Source: Bacillota bacterium (GTDB lineage Bacteria; Bacillota_I; Bacilli_A; RFN20; CAG-288). Taken from it: 12,048 nt of DNA. Made by a program: the position numbers and the translations under genes. Location: positions 1 to 12,048 of the forward strand of contig DNJQ01000140.1 in NCBI GenBank assembly GCA_003497225.1. The letters run 5' to 3'. The notes below the pieces were generated by a model. The model did not search any database and was not told where the DNA came from. It saw nothing but the letters and a program-made list of their open reading frames with translations. Below, one piece after another: positions 1 through 6,584 of this stretch (its first letter is position 1; each line of letters starts with the position of its first letter).

Positions 1-28
1 ACTTGCCCTCTCGCATATTCTCGATCTC

Positions 29-274
29 ATGAGTGCTAGTATGGGAGGTGGCGTGTGTTCTACATTTTTCGATAATTCATATAATTTTATTATGAATATC
101 AAAAATAAAGTAACAAAAGTATGTAAATATGGTTATGATTTTATAACTAAAAACATTTTAATTTTATTATTGTACCAACTAGCATTAACACTATTAGTAC
201 CAACAACTATCAATCGAATTTTACTTATAGCTTTAGCGTCATTATCGTTTATTAAGATATGGTTGAAGAAATAA
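29..274 (+). CDS. Possible small two-helix membrane protein, 81 aa, unknown function
   Basis: I do not recognise this protein. The frame is open back to the left edge, so the gene may start outside the window. ATG at 29 has no convincing ribosome site. Another in-frame ATG at 92 begins the AT-rich, Lys-rich part and would give about 60 aa. A GTG at 53 follows a GGGAGGTG too closely to be served by it. In 81-aa numbering, residues 23-41 are basic and polar, residues 43-57 and 62-77 are hydrophobic enough to be membrane helices, and the chain ends in LKK. The helices suggest a real small membrane protein, or the tail of a larger one. The last 23 bases overlap the 3' end of the convergent ysxE-like gene. 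It could also be a chance open frame. Confidence 0.35.
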   Translation: MSASMGGGVCSTFFDNSYNFIMNIKNKVTKVCKYGYDFITKNILILLLYQLALTLLVPTTINRILLIALASLSFIKIWLKK

Positions 275-1172
275 ACTTCGCCACTTTCTCTACTCTATTT
301 AAAAATCTTATAGCTTTTGAAGTATCATCGATATCTTCTTTGATACCAGGTTTATTTTCTTTTTGAGGTATAAATAATAGAGTTAGTAGCTCATATATTT
401 CGTATTTGCTCATTTGATATATTGAAAAGTATTCTTTTAAAAATACTGTCGAATCAATTGTAAATGAAACCTTATCATCAAATAAAAATAGTAGATCATT
501 TACAGGAGATGCCAAAGCCATTTTATCTAATGATAATATCTTTTGCGCTCGTACTAGAATATGTCTATAATCAAAATTTTGATAAGTTAAACAAAGGTGC
601 AAATCAGTAGCGGTTTTATATGCTTCATCTAAATCATCCAAATACTTTTTCGCGGTTTGTAAAGCCAGATGAAAGTGCTGATAATTCATATAAAAATACC
701 AGTCTTCAGGAGAATGATAATCTTCTCTTTCAATTCTTTTAACTCTAAACAAAAGTTCATTCTCTTTATCATCAATTTGTTTTTGAAGAAAATCTAATTT
801 ATCTACGAAGTAACCATCCGCTACATTAACAGGAAATGAAGAAAGACTATGAAGTTCGGCTAAAGCTTTGGTGTAAAAATGAAGTCTTATATCTTTGTTT
901 AAGACACTTTCATCATCATAATAATGATATAATGCATACCTTTTATCTTCATCATATAACAAGTAATTTCCTTGTTTGGTTAATACTGGCAGATGAAAAT
1001 AATCAATTGAGAGCATCTTTAAACGGATAAAAATGTTCTCAATATATTCATCATCATGTTTTTTTAATAAGAACGCTTCTTCTTCCGTAAAGACTTTATA
1101 TGTTTTATCGGATAACTTTACAAGTCCTAGAAGAGTTATTCCATAGTTTTCTTCTATCAGTTCCTTTTTCAT
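252..1172 (-). CDS. ysxE: YsxE/CotS-like spore-coat kinase-fold protein, probably a pseudokinase
   Basis: 306 aa. The layout fits the aminoglycoside-phosphotransferase/CotS-like kinase fold: a strand-rich N-lobe (about 8-90), a helix with LAELHSLSSF at 104-113 like the LAxLH helix of CotS proteins, and a C-lobe where TYQNFDYRHILV (196-207) stands where HGDxxxxN is expected. The catalytic Asp of that loop reads Asn199 and the metal-binding Asn reads His204. KILSLDKM (211-218) replaces the usual IIDFD, so that Asp is missing too. The later structural P..DL motif (223-227) is kept. It is therefore probably catalytically dead. The start overlaps the stop of the spoVID-like gene by ATGA (1169-1172), which implies translational coupling. 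The family call rests on fold pattern plus position: from memory, ysxE follows spoVID in Bacillus. YsxE is reported as a coat-associated protein; a role here is inferred. It is slightly shorter than the Bacillus protein. Confidence 0.6.
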   Translation of the reverse strand: MKKELIEENYGITLLGLVKLSDKTYKVFTEEEAFLLKKHDDEYIENIFIRLKMLSIDYFHLPVLTKQGNYLLYDEDKRYALYHYYDDESVLNKDIRLHFYTKALAELHSLSSFPVNVADGYFVDKLDFLQKQIDDKENELLFRVKRIEREDYHSPEDWYFYMNYQHFHLALQTAKKYLDDLDEAYKTATDLHLCLTYQNFDYRHILVRAQKILSLDKMALASPVNDLLFLFDDKVSFTIDSTVFLKEYFSIYQMSKYEIYELLTLLFIPQKENKPGIKEDIDDTSKAIRFLNRVEKVAKFISSTIS

Positions 1173-1981
1173 TTAGGTATCTTTACTAGTTTTCCCTTGA
1201 ATAGCTTTTCGTCTTTGTTGTTACTTTTAAGTAAGTCTAAATCAACGTTAAACTTATTGGCAATATCTTCATAAGTTACTTCTTCTCTATCTACTTTATA
1301 AAAGAAATATGCAATTTTATATGTCTCTTTAAAAAGTTTTTCATTCTTCTTTTCACTACTTATATCTTTGGTTTGTTCTTTATTTTCATCAATATTTCGT
1401 TCTTCAACTTTACTTACTATCACCGGTTCTAATTCTATTGATGACTCTTCTTCTTTTACTTCTTCAATAGGTTCAACATTATCAGTGGTTAAAGGAACAA
1501 GTTCATCAGCACCAATTACTTCGACGTTTTCGGAGTTTAAAAGTTCATTTATCATTTCTTGATCAACTTTATACTCTTCTTCATCGTTTCTATTTAAGGC
1601 TTTCATTAAGTCCTCTTCAATCTTTTCATCAGCTACTTCCTTAAATGAAATTACTTTTTCACCATTGCCTAATAGCTCATAGCGAAGGGTGAACTTAACT
1701 AAACGTTCATCAAAGGTAACGATATAATCCTTAAACTGAAGTTTTAAATCTTGTGCGCAATCGATTTTAGCTAAGGAAAGAACAACATCTAAATCAATAA
1801 CTTCAGTGCAATTTTTACTTTCTAGTTCAAAATTTACTTTGAAATTAATTTTAACCTTACCTTTACAATTAAGGTCATTTTGATTCATGTCATATTTGAT
1901 GTCATCTTCAATATAGACATCTTTTATAGACTGTACCTTTTCAGGAAAAACAATAAGTCGACTAAGTGTGATGGGTCGCAT
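1169..1981 (-). CDS. spoVID: SpoVID-like spore morphogenetic protein with C-terminal LysM domain
   Basis: 270 aa, no signal peptide or membrane segment, so cytosolic. Residues 1-105 are beta-strand-rich with alternating charged and hydrophobic residues, resembling the N-terminal SPOCS domain of SpoVID. Residues 115-215 are a Glu-rich disordered linker. Residues 219-270 look like a LysM module: YKIAYFFYKV, then YEDIANKFNVDLDLLKSNN, then LVKIPK at the very end. In Bacillus, SpoVID connects SpoIVA and SafA so that the coat encases the forespore. This copy is about half the Bacillus length, mainly because the acidic middle is short. Position supports the call: it lies after lon-engB and before a ysxE-like gene, as in Bacillus minus the hem genes. 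The start ATG at 1979-1981 has a strong AGGAGG eight bases upstream, which is locked in a hairpin (1987-2014). A generic LysM protein is the alternative. Confidence 0.65.
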   Translation of the reverse strand: MRPITLSRLIVFPEKVQSIKDVYIEDDIKYDMNQNDLNCKGKVKINFKVNFELESKNCTEVIDLDVVLSLAKIDCAQDLKLQFKDYIVTFDERLVKFTLRYELLGNGEKVISFKEVADEKIEEDLMKALNRNDEEEYKVDQEMINELLNSENVEVIGADELVPLTTDNVEPIEEVKEEESSIELEPVIVSKVEERNIDENKEQTKDISSEKKNEKLFKETYKIAYFFYKVDREEVTYEDIANKFNVDLDLLKSNNKDEKLFKGKLVKIPK

Positions 1982-1986
1982 AATAA

Positions 1987-2014
1987 AAACCTCCTACTTA
2001 AATATAGGAGGCTT
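1987..2014 (-). terminator. Hairpin with U-run after engB; its 3' arm is the spoVID Shine-Dalgarno
   Basis: Read on the minus strand, arms CCTCCTA (2011-2005) and TAGGAGG (1996-1990) pair perfectly around an 8-nt loop. One G-U pair and two A-U pairs extend the stem to 10 bp. TTTTT follows at the 3' side, so the form is that of an intrinsic terminator. The same 3' arm supplies AGGAGG for the spoVID-like ATG at 1981-1979, eight bases away. The element could therefore lower read-through from engB and hide the ribosome site on transcripts that do continue. No clear separate promoter is visible between engB and this gene. Confidence 0.65.
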
Positions 2015-2033
2015 AATGATTAAAAATGATTAA

Positions 2034-2600
2034 TTAAGCGATAAAACTTTTCGCAATATCTTTTCTTAGTTCTTCAATTCCCATTTTAGTTAAGGAAGAA
2101 ACATAGAAAACTTCATTTTTACTAAAGGTAGTATTTCTAACTTTTTCTGCTACTTTTCTTTCAGAAGAATTTAATTTATCCATCTTTGAAAAGACGATCT
2201 TCATATTTAGTTTATAAGAAGAAATCATTTCAAATAAATCGAAATCATCTTCTTGCAGTTTTCTTCGAGGATCAAGTAATAAATACACTGCTTTAATCTT
2301 TCCTTTAACACAGGAAAAGAACTCAGCTAACATATCGATGAAGTTTAATGCTCCAGCATATCCATAACCTGGGGCATCAACTAAATAATATTTATCTTGA
2401 ATATCAAGGTAATTTAATAGTCTCGTTCTTCCCGCCTCTTTGGAAACCTTCATAAGTTTCTTATTATCACAAAGAGTGTTAACTAAAGTTGATTTACCGG
2501 CGTTTGAACGTCCGATAATAACAACGATAGGACGATCAGAAAGGAACGTCTTTTGAGAATTAGCGGAAAGCAAAAACTTTGCTTGACGAAAATCAATCAT
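2034..2600 (-). CDS. engB: Ribosome biogenesis GTP-binding protein EngB (YsxC/YihA)
   Basis: 188 aa, normal for this single-domain TRAFAC GTPase, which acts in the cytosol in late 50S subunit assembly. G1 is GRSNAGKS (30-37). The switch I threonine lies in GRTRLLNY (57-64). G3 is DAPGYGYA (75-82), close to the family signature DVPGYGYA. G4 is SKMD (138-141), where most members have TKxD. G5 is VSSLTKMG (167-174), matching the FSSxTGxG pattern. The start ATG overlaps the end of lon by 8 bases, so translation is probably coupled. Upstream there is only a diffuse purine-rich stretch, no sharp Shine-Dalgarno. The lon-engB order is conserved in many Bacillota. A terminator-like hairpin follows at 1987-2014. 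Confidence 0.95.
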   Translation of the reverse strand: MIDFRQAKFLLSANSQKTFLSDRPIVVIIGRSNAGKSTLVNTLCDNKKLMKVSKEAGRTRLLNYLDIQDKYYLVDAPGYGYAGALNFIDMLAEFFSCVKGKIKAVYLLLDPRRKLQEDDFDLFEMISSYKLNMKIVFSKMDKLNSSERKVAEKVRNTTFSKNEVFYVSSLTKMGIEELRKDIAKSFIA

Positions 2601-4995
2601 CTACTTTCTTCTTCTCTTCTTCCTTTTCCTTAGGAGATTTTTTTGGTGGAACATACTTTTTAATCTTTTTTAAGAAGATGTGAGGAATAATATCTTCAAC
2701 AGTCTTACATTCAATGATCTTTAAGTTGTCCTTTACTTCACTAGGAAGCTCTAAAGTATCGTTATGGTTGTCCTTAGGAATTAAAACAGTTTCCATGTGT
2801 TCACGAACAGCAGCTAAAGTCTTTTCACGAAGTCCTCCAATTTGCATGGAGTTCCCGCGAAGATCAACTTCACCTGTCATCGCTACAAGGTTATTAACTG
2901 GTGTATCAGTAATAGCAGAAAGTAACGCAATAGTAATAGCGCAACCAGCTGATGGACCATCTTTTGGTACTGCTCCTTCCGGGCAATGGATGTGGAAATC
3001 ATGGGTACTAAAGTATTTTTGATCATAACCATATTTTCTTGCCAAAACTTTAACATAACTAAAGGCGATGGTGATTGATTCTCTCATAACATCACCTAAA
3101 TTACCGGTACGGACTAAAGATCCATTTCCATCGGTAACATTACATTCAATAGGTTGGATTTCTCCACCATATGAAGTATAAGCTAAGCCATTAACAATAC
3201 CGACTTGGTCTTTAACAACTTGAGTGTGGAAGAATATCGGTTTTTTAAGATATTTCTCTACCACTTCGATCGTTACTTCAAATGGGGTAGCAACTTTACG
3301 TGCTAAATACTCAACTGAGAATTTACGCATGATAGTTCCAATCTTTCTTCTTAATTCACGAACACCTGCCTCACGAGTATAACTATCGATGATGTACTCT
3401 AAGCTTTTATCGGTAAAGTGAATCATATCTTCCGTTAAACCATTAGCTTTAAGCTCTTGTTTAATGAGGTGATTTTTCGCGATGTGCATCTTTTCGTATA
3501 AAGTATAAGTATTTAATTCGATTAACTCTAAACGGTCACGGAGTGGGGGTGGAACTTCGCTAAGATCATTAGCGGTACAGATGAATAAGACATTTGATAA
3601 ATCAAACGGCATATCCAAATAGTGATCTTCAAAGTAGATATTTTGTTCAGGATCAAGAATCTCTAAACAGGCCGCTGCTGGATCACCATGATATCCTCCG
3701 CCTTCCATCTTATCGATTTCATCGAGTAAAAAGACAGGGTTATTGGTGCCACAATTTGCGATACCTGAAATTATTCTTCCAGGAAGAGCCCCAACATAGG
3801 TGCGGCGGTGACCGCGAATTTCTGATTCATCATATACGCCACCTAAAGCGAATTTAACAAATTTACGGTTCAAGGCTTTAGCAACAGAAATAGCTAAAGA
3901 AGTTTTACCTGTTCCTGGCGGGCCATAAAGACAAAGAATAGGAGCCTTTAATGATTTAGTTAAATTTTTAACTGCTAGATACTCTAAAATTCTTTCTTTT
4001 TGTTTCTCTAAGCCGTAATGATCATCATCTAAGACTTTTTTAACGACATTTAAATCTTCATTATCTTCCGTTGATTTTTTCCACGGTAATTTAATGATTA
4101 AATCCAAATAATTGCGGCAAATAGCGGCTTCTTGATTAGCGTAACCTAAAAGTTTTAATCTATTGGTCTCGGTTCTAATGCGGTCTAAAACATATTGAGG
4201 ATAAACTTTTGTTCCTTCCTTTAATGCTTTAGTATATTTTGCATCGCTATCATCGCCATCAAATTCTTTAAGTAATTCACGAAGTTGTTTGGCTTGTTCA
4301 CGAAGTACGTATTCTCTTTGACCACGCTGAATAGCAGAATTAGTTTTCATATCTACTTCGCTACGAATTTGTGGAGTTAAATTAGCCATATTTAAAGCAT
4401 CAATAACGATAGAATAACGCATGGTAGCATTATTTTCTCTTAATAAACGAAGCTGAGTGTTATCACTAAGTCCAAACTCGTGAGCGTAATAATATGGTCT
4501 AATATCGTAACCTAAATGAGACGGAATATCGATTGGTTTTAATCCCGGATAAAAATTTCTAATCGTCGAATATATATCGATAATGCGCGATTCAAAATGT
4601 GCTAAATCGGTTGTTGAAGAATCAAAGTCTTTTCTTTCTTCGCACTCAACTAAGATGCAGTCGCGCTCCTCTGAAACATATACTTCATTAATAATAACCG
4701 GATATAAGCCAGTAAATACTACTTCAGTCGCATCGATATTTTCATTATTAAACATCTTTCTATCTTCGCGAACTTCACAGCAGCATCCGACACTGACGAT
4801 TGATGGTTTATCAATTTTTTCAAAAGCATCGAAATCTAAAAATGGTTCGACGCTATTTGCATAAACTATAGCGCATTTAACACCAGGTTTAAGTTTATTC
4901 TTTATTTTTTTTAAATATTCGTGAGTGATGGGCACTGAAACATCGATATATGGCAGTGCAACACCTTTTGTAATAGGGATTAGTAATAGGGTCAT
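2593..4995 (-). CDS. lon: ATP-dependent protease La (LonA type)
   Basis: 800 aa, typical LonA length. It is a cytosolic hexameric AAA+ serine protease that degrades misfolded and regulatory proteins. Domains in order: N-terminal substrate domain (1-205), the helical segment with QREYVLREQ (226-234), the AAA+ module with Walker A GPPGTGKT (358-365), Walker B VFLLDEIDK (421-429) and the arginine-finger region PPLRDRLE (483-490), then the protease domain. The Ser-Lys dyad is Ser682 in PKDGPSAG and Lys725 in GGLREKT. Residues 773-800 form a Lys/Glu/Pro-rich tail. Three cysteines in a row (71-73) in the N-domain are odd. The start is fixed by AAGGAGGG at 4999-5006. tig lies upstream across a 66-base gap holding a hairpin; engB overlaps downstream. 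No membrane segments, so it is not LonB. I saw no CIRCE or CtsR box. Confidence 0.97.
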   Translation of the reverse strand: MTLLLIPITKGVALPYIDVSVPITHEYLKKIKNKLKPGVKCAIVYANSVEPFLDFDAFEKIDKPSIVSVGCCCEVREDRKMFNNENIDATEVVFTGLYPVIINEVYVSEERDCILVECEERKDFDSSTTDLAHFESRIIDIYSTIRNFYPGLKPIDIPSHLGYDIRPYYYAHEFGLSDNTQLRLLRENNATMRYSIVIDALNMANLTPQIRSEVDMKTNSAIQRGQREYVLREQAKQLRELLKEFDGDDSDAKYTKALKEGTKVYPQYVLDRIRTETNRLKLLGYANQEAAICRNYLDLIIKLPWKKSTEDNEDLNVVKKVLDDDHYGLEKQKERILEYLAVKNLTKSLKAPILCLYGPPGTGKTSLAISVAKALNRKFVKFALGGVYDESEIRGHRRTYVGALPGRIISGIANCGTNNPVFLLDEIDKMEGGGYHGDPAAACLEILDPEQNIYFEDHYLDMPFDLSNVLFICTANDLSEVPPPLRDRLELIELNTYTLYEKMHIAKNHLIKQELKANGLTEDMIHFTDKSLEYIIDSYTREAGVRELRRKIGTIMRKFSVEYLARKVATPFEVTIEVVEKYLKKPIFFHTQVVKDQVGIVNGLAYTSYGGEIQPIECNVTDGNGSLVRTGNLGDVMRESITIAFSYVKVLARKYGYDQKYFSTHDFHIHCPEGAVPKDGPSAGCAITIALLSAITDTPVNNLVAMTGEVDLRGNSMQIGGLREKTLAAVREHMETVLIPKDNHNDTLELPSEVKDNLKIIECKTVEDIIPHIFLKKIKKYVPPKKSPKEKEEEKKKVDD

Positions 4996-5024
4996 GTTCC
5001 CTCCTTCCTTATGATGACAAAATC

Positions 5025-5048
5025 GGCGGGAAATATCCCATTCCCGCC
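5025..5048 (-). terminator. Inverted repeat between tig and lon, probable weak terminator
   Basis: GGCGGGAA (5025-5032) and TTCCCGCC (5041-5048) form a perfect 8-bp GC-rich stem with an 8-nt loop. It lies 13 bases after the tig stop and about 30 bases before the lon start. On the minus strand it is followed by GATTTTGTC, a short U-run, so termination is likely partial. It may set the tig:lon ratio or stabilise a processed end. No strong promoter for lon lies between this hairpin and the lon ATG. Confidence 0.6.
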
Positions 5049-5061
5049 ACTATTTTAGAAT

Positions 5062-6525
5062 TTAAGCCTCTTTCTTGGTCGAAGCAGCAGTTTTTTTAGT
5101 TGTTGTTGTTTTCTTTGTTGCCGGTTTTTTCTCAGCAGTTTTTTTGACCGGGGCCTTTACTTCTTCTTTTTCTTCTTCTTTTGTTTCTTTCGCTTTACTA
5201 GCTTTAACTGGATTATCCTTCAAAAGACAATCGACTAACTTTGTATTCATGATAGTACGATATAGTGAAGTCATGACTTCTTGAGCTCTTGGATCATTAG
5301 GATTGGCTTTAAACTTTTTAATAAAGTCTTCATACACTTTTTCGCCTTTTCCAAAGTTATCAAGGTCTTCTTCAGTAACATTGAGCTTATATTCTTGACA
5401 AAGCTTTTCATAAACTGCAACTCTTCTAATATCTTGTAATGAAGTTGCCTCACATGATTTTTTAACATCATCGAGCGAAGTCTTTGTGATACGGCAATAA
5501 TCTTCAATAGTTATTCCAGCTGATGAAGCGATGTTTTTAATCTCTCCTAGTTGTTTAGCATATCTTGCTTCGTTTTCATAATCAACTAGGGCTTGATTAA
5601 CGATGACTTTACTTCCTTCATCGATCTTTTTCATTAAAGAATCGAACAATCTATTCTTATAATTGATTTCTTCATTAGCTTGAAGTTTCTCTTTGATTTT
5701 CTTCTTTAAATCAGCGAGGTTTTCCGCACTATATTCAGTGTCGTTTTTAGCTAATTCATCATTTATTTCTGGATAGACTTTTTGTTTGATTGCAATAACT
5801 TTAACATCAAAATGTGCTTTCTTATTGGCTAGTTCAGCTAAATAATTCTCAGGGAAAACAATATCAACTCCCTTTTCTTCTCCAACTTTGACACCAACTA
5901 ATTGATCTTCAAAGGTATCGACAAAAACTTTTGAACCTAACTCTAAATCGTAACCTTTTAAAGTTCCACCTTCAAAGCTCTTATTATCGATATAGCCAAT
6001 AGCATCGATAGTAACTATATCGCCCTTAGCGGCAGCATAATCACCATCTTTTTCTTCTAATACGCCTTGATTTTCACGTATTCTTTGAAGAACTTCATCG
6101 ACATCTTTTGTTCCGATGGTATTTTTCTTAACATCGGTAACAAGTTTTTTATAATTTCCTAAAGTTACAACTGGTGAAGATATACATTTATAGGTAAGAA
6201 CATATTTATCTTCCTTTTTATCATAATCAACATTAATAGTTGGTTGTTTTGCTAAAGAGATTGATGTTCCTTCAGGTGCACCGCTTAATAATGTCTTATT
6301 GGTATCTTTAACCATAAGTTTTATCATACGGTCATACATATCTTCAGCCTTGATATATTTAACAGCTTCACTAAATGGAGCTTTTCCTTTACGGAATCCT
6401 TTAATTTGAACATTCTCTGCTAATAAACGCTGAGCTTTTTCAATGTATTTTGTGTAATCAACTCTAGCATATTCACACTTAACGGTTAAGATGCCTTCTT
6501 CATTCAAGTCAAATGTCTTATTCAT
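5062..6525 (-). CDS. tig: Trigger factor, ribosome-bound chaperone and prolyl isomerase
   Basis: 487 aa from the chosen start. It binds the 50S subunit at the nascent-chain exit. The ribosome-binding signature GFRKGKAP is at 43-50, the FKBP-type PPIase domain spans about 166-246 (GDIVTIDAIGYID onward), and the helical chaperone domain spans about 255-438. Residues 440-487 are an extra Lys/Glu, then Lys/Thr/Ala-rich tail absent from ordinary trigger factors of about 430 aa. The start at 6525 is preferred over the in-frame ATG at 6588: GGAGGAAG lies at 6530-6537, and the protein then begins like other trigger factors, while the longer form would read through the promoter and overlap glgP. A sigma-A-like promoter lies at 6556-6584. 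The stop is followed by a GC-rich hairpin before lon. It is the first gene of the tig-lon-engB-spoVID-ysxE unit. Confidence 0.96.
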   Translation of the reverse strand: MNKTFDLNEEGILTVKCEYARVDYTKYIEKAQRLLAENVQIKGFRKGKAPFSEAVKYIKAEDMYDRMIKLMVKDTNKTLLSGAPEGTSISLAKQPTINVDYDKKEDKYVLTYKCISSPVVTLGNYKKLVTDVKKNTIGTKDVDEVLQRIRENQGVLEEKDGDYAAAKGDIVTIDAIGYIDNKSFEGGTLKGYDLELGSKVFVDTFEDQLVGVKVGEEKGVDIVFPENYLAELANKKAHFDVKVIAIKQKVYPEINDELAKNDTEYSAENLADLKKKIKEKLQANEEINYKNRLFDSLMKKIDEGSKVIVNQALVDYENEARYAKQLGEIKNIASSAGITIEDYCRITKTSLDDVKKSCEATSLQDIRRVAVYEKLCQEYKLNVTEEDLDNFGKGEKVYEDFIKKFKANPNDPRAQEVMTSLYRTIMNTKLVDCLLKDNPVKASKAKETKEEEKEEVKAPVKKTAEKKPATKKTTTTKKTAASTKKEA

Positions 6526-6529
6526 TCTA

Positions 6530-6537
6530 CTTCCTCC
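6530..6537 (-). promoter_or_regulatory. tig Shine-Dalgarno that decides the start
   Basis: GGAGGAAG on the minus strand, with the GGAGG core seven bases before ATG at 6525-6523. It selects this start over the in-frame ATG at 6588, which lies inside the end of glgP. Confidence 0.85.
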
Positions 6538-6555
6538 AATAAACAATCGCAAAAT

Positions 6556-6584
6556 ATTATAATCCCAAGTGCTAAAAAAATCAA
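6556..6584 (-). promoter_or_regulatory. Sigma-A-type promoter for tig
   Basis: A perfect -10 TATAAT (6556-6561) lies 17 bases from -35 TTGATT (6579-6584), which matches four of six consensus bases and overlaps the glgP stop codon. Transcription would start near 6549, leaving a leader of about 24 nt with the tig ribosome site. Spacing and position are right. Activity is inferred. Confidence 0.65.

Noticed and set aside
31..39. GAGTGCTAG resembles one arm of the CIRCE heat-shock operator.
   Set aside because: Nine bases upstream the other arm (TTAGCACTC) is absent; positions 13-21 do not match.
2714..3022. 102-aa + strand frame opposite lon, and similar frames opposite lon, glgP, tig and the spoVID-like gene.
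   Set aside because: Antisense shadows of strongly conserved coding sequence; no start signals or family features.
5271..5507. 78-aa minus-strand frame inside tig.
   Set aside because: It is an alternate-frame shadow of a well-conserved gene, with no ribosome site or recognisable motif.
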